From positions 712,198-776,197 of the forward strand of contig NZ_JACAOY010000006.1 in NCBI RefSeq assembly GCF_013385985.1: a stretch of 64,000 bases of DNA, given 5' to 3'. Made by a program: the position numbers and the translations under genes. The notes beneath the pieces are model-generated. The model searched no databases, had not been told where the DNA came from, and saw nothing but the letters and a program-made list of their open reading frames with translations. The DNA is from Pseudomonas sp. B6002 (GTDB lineage: Bacteria > Pseudomonadota > Gammaproteobacteria > Pseudomonadales > Pseudomonadaceae). Shown one piece after another: positions 33,465 to 41,769 of the stretch; the first letter of the stretch is position 1, and each line of letters opens with the position of its first letter.

Positions 33465-35675
33465 TTATTTCAGTGCCGGGTCGCCTGGGTTGAGGTTTTT
33501 CCAGGCTTGCATCACGACCTGGGCCTTGGGCTCCTGGCCGTTTTCCAGGTAGTACTGGATCAGTGACAGTCGTGCGTTACGGCTGTACGGCTGGCGCTGC
33601 AACAGCGACTCCAATTGTTGGCAGGCCTCATCAACCTTTCCACTGTCATGCAACGCCACCGCCAGTACGTAGGCGTACTGGGCGTTCGCCGGGTCGAGGC
33701 GAGCAGCGTTGCGCAGGTGCGGCATCGCTTGGGCAGTGTCTCCTGCGCGGATCAACATCAACCCCTGAGTGTGTTGCAGCAGCGGTGCCTCAGGGTGCAG
33801 GACCAACTGATCGCCGATCAACGTGTGCGCCTCGTCCGCACGGCCATTGGCCTCCAGCCACTGAATCAGCGTTACCAATGCCGGGAAAAAGTCCGGATCA
33901 CGCAGCAGGGCCGTGCGCAGTTGCGCCTCGACCTTGTCGCCACGGCCGCTGGCCTGGTAGAGCATCGCCAGATTGAGGTTCGCTTCGGCACGCTCCAGCA
34001 GGCTCAATTGCACCTGTTCGTATTCGGCGATGGCGCTATCCCACGCCGACCCCAAGCCCTGGCTGGAGGCACTCAATAAATCCCGCGCAGCAATGATGCG
34101 CACGGCGCGCACCGGGTCCTTGAGCAATGGCGTATACAGCGCAACCCGCTCTGGCGGCGGCAGCAACGCACTCACCGCACGCACGGCACTTTCGCGCACT
34201 TGCGGGGCAGGGTGGCCCAGGTCCCGGGTGGCCAGCTTGAGCGCCTGCTCGCTGGGATAGTTGGGCAACTCCACCAGCAACGTCGCCCGTTGGATGGCCG
34301 GCAGGTTGCTGCGTGCCAATTGGTCATACAGCGCTTGTGCGGCCCCCGGTTGGCCGCCGCGAATCAACAGCATGTTCTCGGCATACGTAGGCGCCTTCAA
34401 CACGTCCCGTGCGCCGGCGGGGATGCTGAAACTATGGTCATGGCGCAAGTCATTGCCCATGTACACCTTGCCCGGCATATGGCAGTCGACACAGAACGAA
34501 CCCGGCTGGCCCACCGGTTTGCCGGTGTGTTCGGGAGCATCGTAATTTTTGGCCTGCAGCCCACGCCCGTCCACCGTAGTAAACGGGGTTTTGCCGGCGC
34601 TGTTGTGACACTGCAAGCACACCGCATTGCCCGGTGCCTTGAGTGCGTTGCTGTGGGGGTTATGGCAGTTGCTGCAGCGCACGCCCTTTTCAGCCATTTT
34701 GCTTTGGGCGAAGGAGCCGTGTTCGAACACTTCGTCCTTGATCTTGCCGTCCAGAGCGTACAGTTCGCGGGTCAGCACGCTGGGCAGGTAGTCATCCATC
34801 AAGCGCTTGCCGACGGTAAACCCATCGCCCAGCGGCGCGCGCCGGGCGTGGCAGCGCGCGCAGGTTTCCAGCTCGACGGTGGCGTCCTTGTCCTTGAGGT
34901 CCACGGCAAACCCGGCGTGCAGCAGGTCGCCTTTTTTAGCCGCCCATTGCAGGTGGTTGGAGGCCGGGCCATGGCAGGCCTGGCAGCCCACACCGAGGCT
35001 GTTCCATTGGCTGTCGAAGCTGTTTTTCAGCGGATCAAAGTTGCGCTTGTAGCCGGTGGTGTGGCATTCGACGCACATGAAATTGGCGTTCTGGTTGGGC
35101 TTGCTCCAATGCAGCGGGTTCTTGAAGGTCACGCCCTGGCCGGGATAGAGATGAAACCAGCGATTTTTTTGCGTATCCCAGGCCACGCCCAGCGCCTGCA
35201 AGCGACCATCGCCCACGTCGATCAGGTATTGCTGCAAGGGCGCAATGCCAAAGGTGTAGACCACCTTGAAATCAGCAGGCTTGCCGTCGCCGCCAGGCGT
35301 ATTGACCCAGAACGCATCGCCCCGGCGAAAGAACCGCGTGGTTTCACCCTCGCCGGTAAACGAGGCGTCATTGAAGTCGGCCGGCACCGTCTGTGGCGTG
35401 GCCTGCTGCATCGCCAACTGATGGTGGGAGCCTTGCCAATCCTTGACCTGAGCCTGGTGACAGCCCTGGCATTGCTGTTCATCCACCATCGTCGCCGGTG
35501 CGATGGCCACCGGTTTCACCGCCACCACGGGCGCGGGCAGCCGAGGCGCGCTCGCCTGCAGGTAAAACCAGATCCCGGCCATGGCCAACAGCAACAACAC
35601 AATCAGAATGGGGTACAGGTAACGACGGGGTGATTCACGGTGGGGCGCGGCTTTTCTTGTTTTGGGCGCTGGCAT
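33465..35675 (-). CDS. membrane-anchored seven-haem cytochrome c with TPR region
   Basis: A 736-residue protein with one N-terminal membrane anchor (residues about 20-39) and a periplasmic body. Seven c-type haem sites are visible: CQGCH (69), CVECH (201), CQACH (231), CARCH (272), CSNCH (334), CLQCH (353) and CVDCH (395). From about residue 430 there is a helical repeat region, HEAT-like around ASQGLGSAWDSAIAEYEQ and TPR-like in the last 150 residues (ANAQYAYVLAVALHDSGKVD). The layout resembles the cytochrome c554/nitrite-reductase-like families with a scaffold domain. The redox partner is unknown; no reductase gene is adjacent. Confidence 0.88.
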   Translation of the reverse strand: MPAPKTRKAAPHRESPRRYLYPILIVLLLLAMAGIWFYLQASAPRLPAPVVAVKPVAIAPATMVDEQQCQGCHQAQVKDWQGSHHQLAMQQATPQTVPADFNDASFTGEGETTRFFRRGDAFWVNTPGGDGKPADFKVVYTFGIAPLQQYLIDVGDGRLQALGVAWDTQKNRWFHLYPGQGVTFKNPLHWSKPNQNANFMCVECHTTGYKRNFDPLKNSFDSQWNSLGVGCQACHGPASNHLQWAAKKGDLLHAGFAVDLKDKDATVELETCARCHARRAPLGDGFTVGKRLMDDYLPSVLTRELYALDGKIKDEVFEHGSFAQSKMAEKGVRCSNCHNPHSNALKAPGNAVCLQCHNSAGKTPFTTVDGRGLQAKNYDAPEHTGKPVGQPGSFCVDCHMPGKVYMGNDLRHDHSFSIPAGARDVLKAPTYAENMLLIRGGQPGAAQALYDQLARSNLPAIQRATLLVELPNYPSEQALKLATRDLGHPAPQVRESAVRAVSALLPPPERVALYTPLLKDPVRAVRIIAARDLLSASSQGLGSAWDSAIAEYEQVQLSLLERAEANLNLAMLYQASGRGDKVEAQLRTALLRDPDFFPALVTLIQWLEANGRADEAHTLIGDQLVLHPEAPLLQHTQGLMLIRAGDTAQAMPHLRNAARLDPANAQYAYVLAVALHDSGKVDEACQQLESLLQRQPYSRNARLSLIQYYLENGQEPKAQVVMQAWKNLNPGDPALK

Positions 35676-35846
35676 TCCGACTTCCGTTGTCTTGATGCAG
35701 GGACGCTCTACGGCGTGCTTTAAGCTCCGTGCAGCTTTGACGCTGGGGGCGGGTCTGTCAAACGCCGGGCAGGAAATAACGGCTATTTCCCCAGAGTTGG
35801 CTATACCTACAGCTCAGTGTTTCAGTGATGACTGCCAGGGAGTTCA

Positions 35847-36521
35847 ATGATGAAACTAAGGCTAATGATCAGCACGCTGTGCCTCGCTTCAATTGGAATG
35901 ACAGGCTGCGCCAGCAAAGTCACACAACCGGACGAGTACTCCGGCTTTCTCTCGGACTACAGCCAACTCAAGCAAGCCAAGTCGCCTTCGGGCGCGGATG
36001 TGATGCGCTGGGTGGACCCCAAGCTGGACCTGAGCCGCTACACCGCGGTGTATGTCGAGCCGACCCAGTTCTACCCCAAGCCCCAGGCCACCGCGAAGAT
36101 CCCTGAGAGCACCCTTAACGGTATCAACACCTACTACAACCAGGCGCTCAAGCGTGAGCTGGAAAAATCCCTGCCGCTGGCCAATGCGCCGGGCCCGGGT
36201 GTGATCGTCGTGCGGGCGGCAATCACCGCCGTGAGCAGCAAGACCGAAGCCCTTGCGCCCTATGAGTACATCCCCGTGGCGCTGGTCGTCGCGGCCGCGA
36301 GTACCGCCACCGGCCACCGCGACCAGGAAACCACCCTGGGCACCGAGGCGCAGTTCCTCGACGGCGCCAGCGGCAAGGTGATCGCCCAAGTGGTGCGCAA
36401 AGGCACCGGCAAACCGCTGTCCAACGACGCGCAGGTGATGAAGGCCGACGATGTGAAGGGCGTTATCGATGGCTGGGCGTCAGACCTGCATCAGTCCTAT
36501 GTGAAACTGAAAAAACACTAA
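35847..36521 (+). CDS. DUF3313-type lipoprotein
   Basis: A 224-residue lipoprotein: MMKLRLMISTLCLASIGMTGC with the lipobox LAS-IGMTGC and the acylated cysteine at residue 21. The mature part has YSGFLSDYSQL, RYTAVYVEPTQFYP and AQVVRKGTGKPL, typical of DUF3313 proteins, whose role is unknown. It is probably an outer-membrane lipoprotein. GGGAG lies before the ATG; a second ATG follows directly. Confidence 0.85.
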   Translation: MMKLRLMISTLCLASIGMTGCASKVTQPDEYSGFLSDYSQLKQAKSPSGADVMRWVDPKLDLSRYTAVYVEPTQFYPKPQATAKIPESTLNGINTYYNQALKRELEKSLPLANAPGPGVIVVRAAITAVSSKTEALAPYEYIPVALVVAAASTATGHRDQETTLGTEAQFLDGASGKVIAQVVRKGTGKPLSNDAQVMKADDVKGVIDGWASDLHQSYVKLKKH

Positions 36522-36524
36522 GCC

Positions 36525-37508
36525 TCAAAACGCGTTGCGTGCCGGCCGGTTGTAATAGCTGAGCAGGGCGTCGTAGCGGCGGGTGACGAGGTAATAGTCG
36601 TCACTCAGTTGCTGCGGCGCGGCATGGTGCAGCCAGTCCTGGTGCAACGTGCCCAGCGCGGCCAGGTAGGCATCGGCGGCCGGGGTGATCGTGTACCAGA
36701 GGTGGCGCGCCTCCTCATCCAGGTGCTCGTTGGGGTGGATGCGCAGGTAGGCTTTGCCAGCGTCGGCAGCCTGTTGCAAGGCCGCTGCCTGGCTGGCGAC
36801 GGCCTGGGGTGTCAGGCGTGTGTCGTGCATCCCTTGCTCAAGCGTGTTCACAGCTTGGCGCGCGACGATCATGTAATTCAGCACATGCCAGTGCAGGTCG
36901 CGGCCGAAGCGTGACTCCAGCAGCGCCAATTGCGCCGGGCGTACGCTCAGGTCTTGCTCTTCCAGCTGTTGACGCAGTTGGGTGGAGACCCTCAGGTAGT
37001 CGTCGCCTTCTTGCACCAGCTCCTGCTTCAACGATTCTGTGACGGGCAGCACCACGGCTTGCCGGCCGCTCAGCGAGAGCCGTTCGGCCTGGGTCGGCGT
37101 GACCCGGTCGGCCACGGACGTGAACCTGTGCAGCCTGTAGGCATACACCGAGGCCAGGCCGACCAATTGGCTCCCGGGCTGTTGGCGCTCCAACTTCAGG
37201 GTGTACAGCTGGGAGCAGACAGCCGCCTGGATAACGCGCGGTTCAGGCTCGCTGCTGTCGCCAAACTGATCGTGGTCCGGCGCTTCGGGCTCGGTTGAAC
37301 GCATGCGGTAATAGGCCAGGCGCGTGTCGCGGTCGATGCGGTTCGCGCAATCGATGATCGGCGCCAGGGCGCTCGCTGCTGCGGTGTGGGGGCTGTCCCG
37401 TTGATCCAGCCAGAACTGAATCCGCTGCAGGGGTTTGGTGGCGCCGGCCAGGCCGAGCAAGGCCAGGCCCAGGATCAGGCCGATGGGTAACAACCATTTG
37501 GGGTTCAT
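36525..37508 (-). CDS. DUF3829-like membrane-anchored protein
   Basis: A 327-residue protein with an N-terminal hydrophobic segment (PKWLLPIGLILGLALLGLAG) that is either an uncleaved anchor or a signal, and a helical periplasmic domain beginning LAPIIDCANRIDRDTRLAYYR, the Y/C/N pattern of DUF3829 (YiiG-like) proteins. The ATG at 37508 overlaps the stop of the J-domain gene by 4 bases, so the two are translationally coupled and probably act together. Function unknown. Confidence 0.7.
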   Translation of the reverse strand: MNPKWLLPIGLILGLALLGLAGATKPLQRIQFWLDQRDSPHTAAASALAPIIDCANRIDRDTRLAYYRMRSTEPEAPDHDQFGDSSEPEPRVIQAAVCSQLYTLKLERQQPGSQLVGLASVYAYRLHRFTSVADRVTPTQAERLSLSGRQAVVLPVTESLKQELVQEGDDYLRVSTQLRQQLEEQDLSVRPAQLALLESRFGRDLHWHVLNYMIVARQAVNTLEQGMHDTRLTPQAVASQAAALQQAADAGKAYLRIHPNEHLDEEARHLWYTITPAADAYLAALGTLHQDWLHHAAPQQLSDDYYLVTRRYDALLSYYNRPARNAF

Positions 37509-39118
37509 TGTGCGGCCTCCTGGCCGTACCACTGTTTCTGGGTGGCGGGCGCCTGACACTCGGCATCGCTGCGCGGCATGCGGCTGCACAGACGCTCGGT
37601 CCACTGTTGCAGGCCCTGGTTGCGCACGACCCGGTGGCCGTTGTCGAGCAACACCAAGCCCGCGTAGAGCGCAATCACACCGACGACGCCGAGGGCCGCA
37701 CCCAACAGGGTCCAGCGCGGGTGGCTTGCGGTCCAGGGCGTGTGACGGCTCATGCTGGGGCGCTTGATCCCGCCGATCAGTGCCAAGGCCGCGATCAGCG
37801 TCACGCTGGCCAGCGGGCCGAAGATGTAGCCGAGGGTTGCCACCAGGACCAACCCGGGCACCAGATCACGTACCGGCAGCAGCGGCAGGTGGGTAGGGCT
37901 GAGCCAGCCGGGCAGGCGCTGACTAAAAGCTTCGTCCTGCACACGGTAGTGATGGGCGAGGGGGCGCCAGCCTTGCCAGGCCAGCCCGGCGCCGACCACG
38001 AAGGCCAGCGACCACAAGAGCCCGTGGCCCAGCGTCGGCACCACATTGCCGGCCAGGAACTCGGCTTTCTCCAGCACGCCCACCAGGCAGCTCACGACCA
38101 GCGCGACGACCCAGGGCCAGGTGTCCATGGCCTTGTCCCAGTCTTGCCAGAAATACACGGTGCCGCCGGGCATGGCTTCAGCGACGACCACGTGGTCGGC
38201 ATAGATGTCCGCGCTGAGGCTTTGGCAGGCCTTCCAGTCGTCTTCGTTCAAGCGCTGGGCGAAGGCACGGCGCTGGCCCAGGCTCATCGGCGCCAGCAGT
38301 AAACGTGCCGCGCGTTGCTGAGGGCTGTAGGGCGGTTCAGCGGCCAATGCCCGCTGGCGTGCGAGGAAGGCTGGCCCTTGCTGGCGCTTCAACAGCAGCG
38401 TCCAATCGCTGGCAGGGCAGTTGTGGTCGGCGCCGCCGTGCCAGCCTTGGCCGGCACACACGGCATCGAACACGGCACTGGACCAGAAATGGCTCTGGGC
38501 AAGCAGCTTGGCCAGCCATTCGTTGAACCACTCGCCGTGGGGATGATTGTGCACCCACGGGTGCTCGTCACGCGCTGCATAAGCGGCAAGAAACGCCGCC
38601 TCATCTTTCTGCTCAAGCGCCAGGCGCAACGGTTGCTGTAAAGCGGCGCGGTGTTGGCGTTCTAGCGTGTCGATCAGCTCGACCGGCAGCTCCAGCCGTT
38701 GCCAGGCCGTGAGCCAGTTGAAAGCCTGGAACGCCCAGCGGGCGTCTTCGGCGCTGAGTTCGCCGTCAACGCAGCGATGCAACAGGTGGATTTCGAAAAA
38801 CAACGCCGTGCCGTTGGCCATTGCCGCTTGATAGCGTTGTTCCAGGGTTTCCTCCACGTGTTCGGTGACGACCTCAACGGCTTCACCCACGTGCTCGATG
38901 ACCACCTCAGCGGTTTCCCCCACATGCTCGATGACCACCTCAACAGTTTCCCGCTGCTCCTGACTCCACCGCAGAGCCTGCTCGTAGGCTTCGCGCAGGC
39001 GCTGGAACCCCTCGGGATCATCGTCCGGCCGGGTTTTCTTCAGCAGCGCAGCGTATTGGCGCTTGATCGCGCGGCTGTCGGCGTCAGGCGTGAGGCCCAG
39101 GATATTCCAGCAGGTCAT
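37505..39118 (-). CDS. degenerate J-domain protein with membrane segments
   Basis: A 537-residue protein. Residues 3-52 (WNILGLTPDADSRAIKRQYA ... FQRLREAYEQALRW) form a DnaJ-like domain, but the HPD motif that stimulates Hsp70 is R30-P-D. Residues 59-91 are three 11-residue repeats of the type VEVVIEHVGET. A helical middle region follows, then three or four hydrophobic segments (for example WPWVVALVVSCLVGVLEKAEF and TLIAALALIGGI). It is likely an inner-membrane protein with a cytoplasmic J-like head. It is coupled to the DUF3829-like gene. Such proteins occur in Pseudomonas and enterobacteria without known function. Confidence 0.75.
   Translation of the reverse strand: MTCWNILGLTPDADSRAIKRQYAALLKKTRPDDDPEGFQRLREAYEQALRWSQEQRETVEVVIEHVGETAEVVIEHVGEAVEVVTEHVEETLEQRYQAAMANGTALFFEIHLLHRCVDGELSAEDARWAFQAFNWLTAWQRLELPVELIDTLERQHRAALQQPLRLALEQKDEAAFLAAYAARDEHPWVHNHPHGEWFNEWLAKLLAQSHFWSSAVFDAVCAGQGWHGGADHNCPASDWTLLLKRQQGPAFLARQRALAAEPPYSPQQRAARLLLAPMSLGQRRAFAQRLNEDDWKACQSLSADIYADHVVVAEAMPGGTVYFWQDWDKAMDTWPWVVALVVSCLVGVLEKAEFLAGNVVPTLGHGLLWSLAFVVGAGLAWQGWRPLAHHYRVQDEAFSQRLPGWLSPTHLPLLPVRDLVPGLVLVATLGYIFGPLASVTLIAALALIGGIKRPSMSRHTPWTASHPRWTLLGAALGVVGVIALYAGLVLLDNGHRVVRNQGLQQWTERLCSRMPRSDAECQAPATQKQWYGQEAAQ
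38846..38944 (-). repeat. three tandem 33-bp repeats inside the J-domain gene
   Basis: Units 38912-38944, 38879-38911 and 38846-38878 encode VEVVIEHVGET, AEVVIEHVGEA and VEVVTEHVEET. The units are nearly identical in DNA, each containing GACCACCTC or GACGACCTC on the plus strand. The in-frame 33-bp period means copy number could vary by slippage without breaking the frame. Confidence 0.9.
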
Positions 39119-39161
39119 GTGCGGCGCAACTCCCTAAACAATCGCGCGCACATTACCTGTT

Positions 39162-41654
39162 TTAGGGGCTGATAAACCAGCGGTAGTAGGGGTTGGCACT
39201 GTCTTGTTGCAGCACGTCACGAATATCCCGGCCCCAGGCGTCGCGGTCACCGTCGTAGGCATGCAGGCTGGCGCGGTAGAACTGCATCAAGCGTTGTTGT
39301 TCAGCGGCCAGGGTGCGGGCAAAAGACGCCTCTGCGTTGATCAGCGGCGCCGGTACACGCAGGTCCAGCAGGGCCGGCAATACCCGGGTGATTTCCTTGC
39401 TGCGCACCCATGGGGCGTATTCGATGCGCGGCCTGTCGTCGGTGACCGGCAGCGCATCTGCGGCAAACCGCTCCAGGCCCTGGCGGTCAGTGACCCAGGT
39501 GGCGAGCAGCGTGGCCGCCGAATCGATGCCGACCTCAGCCAACGCCGAACGCACCTGGGGCTGTTCAAAGCGCTGGCGAATACGCTCGGCGTCCAGCGCC
39601 ATAGGCTCCAGGGAGCCCACTAGCAACATCTCGTGGAACTCGCTGGTCCATAGCGAGGCGTGGGGGAATACATTGAGGAAACTGCGTACCAACGCGCGGG
39701 AGTCATCGATGTTTTGCGTGGGCAGCGGCAGCCACTGAGCCAGCAGCCCATGTTTTTCCAGCCGTGTTGCAGCCAACGCATAGAAGTCCTGGGAATACAG
39801 GTTGACCACCCCTGCAGCAGACGGCGGCGGTGGTTCCAGGGTGATCAGGTCATAGCGCTGGGCATTGCGCAGCAGTTCCTGGCGGCCATCGCGCAGGCGC
39901 AGGTCGATGGCCGGGTCCTGGGCAGCATTGAAGTTGCCCTTGAACAGCGACGCAGCCTGCACCACCGACGGCAGCAACTCAGCCACCACCCGATGCTCCA
40001 GCCCCGGGTAACGCAACAGCGCACCCGCTGTGATCCCGGTGCCAAAGCCAATCACCAGCGCCGACTTGGGCTCGGCATTGTGGATCAGCAATGGCAGCAA
40101 CGCCTGGACGCGCATGTAGCGCAACGACGGCATCGCATCACCGGTATTGGAAACACCCTGGATATACAGACGCTGAAAAGCCCGCGCCCCTTGACCCTGG
40201 GTGACCACGGCCACCGTCGCGCCGCGACCTTCCTGGTAAAACGCCAAGCTGGCGTTGCGTGCGCCGGGCAACAGCTTGGCCAGGCGGTCCACCGGGGTTA
40301 GCCCGGCAACCGCCAGCGACACCAGGCCCACCACGATCACCGCCTGGCGCCGCGATTTTTTCACCCCATGGCTGCGACGTACCGCCAGATAACCCACGGC
40401 GCCGGCAATCACTGCCAGCAGGCCGAGGGTGCGCACCAGGCCCAACCAGGGAATCAGCACAAACCCGCAAAGCATTACCCCGACGATCCCGCCCAAGGTG
40501 TTGAACGCCACTACCGCGCCGACATCACGACCGACATGGCGATTACCCACGCTCAAGCGCAACGCCAACGGAAATGCCGCCCCCAGCAGCAAGGTCGGAA
40601 CAAACACAATGCACAGTGCCGCCACGGCGAACCGTGCACTCATGCCCGGCAATTCGCTGCCGCCCAGGCTCAGCACCAAGGCTTCAGCCTGGGTTTGCAG
40701 CAGAATCAGCCAGCGCCCCAGCACCGCAATTTCCAACAGCGCCACCAACCCCGCGCCCGCAATCAGCAGGCCAAACACACCCCAGGGATCGCGAATGCGC
40801 TCAACCCGCTGTGACATCAATTGGCTGCCGATAAACAAGCCGGTCAGATAGGTGGCCAGCACCACGGCGAACGCGTAGGTGCGCGTGCTCATGAACTGCA
40901 CGATGGACTGTGACCACACCACTTCATAACCGAGGGCGACACCCCCCGCGATGGCATACAGCACCAGCGCCAGGCGGGCCGGTTGAACGCTGCGCGCAGG
41001 GGCGACAACGACGGGAGCGTGATGACGCACAGACAACAACGCGCTGGCCGCTGCGACCAGGTTCAGCATCGCCGCCACCAGCGCACTGCCACGCACGCCA
41101 AACTGCGCGATCAACACAAACGCCGTGAGCAGGGTGCCGGCAATTGCCCCTGCGGTGTTGGCCGCGTACAAACGGCCACCGGCCTGGCTCAGGCCCTTGG
41201 CATTGATATCCAGTGCACGCACCAGTACCGGCAGCGTGCCTCCCATCAACAGCGCAGGCAGGCCCACCAACGCAAAAGGCAGCGCCCAGGCCGCAAGGCC
41301 GATGCGTTGTTCCAACCAGGCAAACGGCTCGGCCGCCATACCCAGCGCCACGGTGGCGCCCACGCCGAACGCGGCGACCAATAATTCCAGGGCGGCATAC
41401 AACAGCAGCGGCCGCGAAAAGCGGTCTGCCAGCCGTCCAAACAACACACCACCCAGGGCCAGCCCGGCAAAAAACGCGCTGATGCCCGTGGTGATCGCAT
41501 ACACCTCCACGCCCACCACCAGCGACAGTTGCTTGATCCACAGCACCTGATAGACCAGCGCCGCGCCACCTGAGACAAACAGGAGCAGGGCAGGGATCAG
41601 GGTCGAGGTGGCATTGCCGATTTCAACAGGCTTGCTGGCGGTGCGAGAAGTCAT
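39162..41654 (-). CDS. membrane-fused spermidine-synthase-like protein
   Basis: An 830-residue inner-membrane protein: residues 1-480 hold about a dozen hydrophobic segments of the MFS-like type found fused to spermidine synthase domains, and residues about 490-750 form a Rossmann methyltransferase-like domain with GFGTG at 536-540 and DLRLRDGRQELLRNAQRYDL. The usual catalytic Asp after YD-x-I is replaced: YDLITLEPPPPSAAGVVNLY. It may therefore not make spermidine. ATG at 41654. A REP pair separates it from the arylsulfatase gene upstream. Confidence 0.8.
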   Translation of the reverse strand: MTSRTASKPVEIGNATSTLIPALLLFVSGGAALVYQVLWIKQLSLVVGVEVYAITTGISAFFAGLALGGVLFGRLADRFSRPLLLYAALELLVAAFGVGATVALGMAAEPFAWLEQRIGLAAWALPFALVGLPALLMGGTLPVLVRALDINAKGLSQAGGRLYAANTAGAIAGTLLTAFVLIAQFGVRGSALVAAMLNLVAAASALLSVRHHAPVVVAPARSVQPARLALVLYAIAGGVALGYEVVWSQSIVQFMSTRTYAFAVVLATYLTGLFIGSQLMSQRVERIRDPWGVFGLLIAGAGLVALLEIAVLGRWLILLQTQAEALVLSLGGSELPGMSARFAVAALCIVFVPTLLLGAAFPLALRLSVGNRHVGRDVGAVVAFNTLGGIVGVMLCGFVLIPWLGLVRTLGLLAVIAGAVGYLAVRRSHGVKKSRRQAVIVVGLVSLAVAGLTPVDRLAKLLPGARNASLAFYQEGRGATVAVVTQGQGARAFQRLYIQGVSNTGDAMPSLRYMRVQALLPLLIHNAEPKSALVIGFGTGITAGALLRYPGLEHRVVAELLPSVVQAASLFKGNFNAAQDPAIDLRLRDGRQELLRNAQRYDLITLEPPPPSAAGVVNLYSQDFYALAATRLEKHGLLAQWLPLPTQNIDDSRALVRSFLNVFPHASLWTSEFHEMLLVGSLEPMALDAERIRQRFEQPQVRSALAEVGIDSAATLLATWVTDRQGLERFAADALPVTDDRPRIEYAPWVRSKEITRVLPALLDLRVPAPLINAEASFARTLAAEQQRLMQFYRASLHAYDGDRDAWGRDIRDVLQQDSANPYYRWFISP

Positions 41655-41684
41655 TACAAAATTCCAGAACGTACAAAGAACCCC

Positions 41685-41756
41685 TGTAGGAGCCGGCTTG
41701 CCGGCGATAGCGGTGTGTCAGGGTAAATCGCTATCGCCGGCAAGCCGGCTCCTACA
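41685..41756. repeat. REPIN: perfect inverted REP pair
   Basis: A 28-bp REP starting TGTAGGAGCCGGCTTGCC at 41685-41712 is repeated as its exact reverse complement at 41729-41756, with a 16-base spacer. It lies between the arylsulfatase stop and the start of the spermidine-synthase-like gene, both on the minus strand, and may stabilise or end the upstream operon mRNA. Confidence 0.92.
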
Positions 41757-41769
41757 CAGGGTGTTTGAA

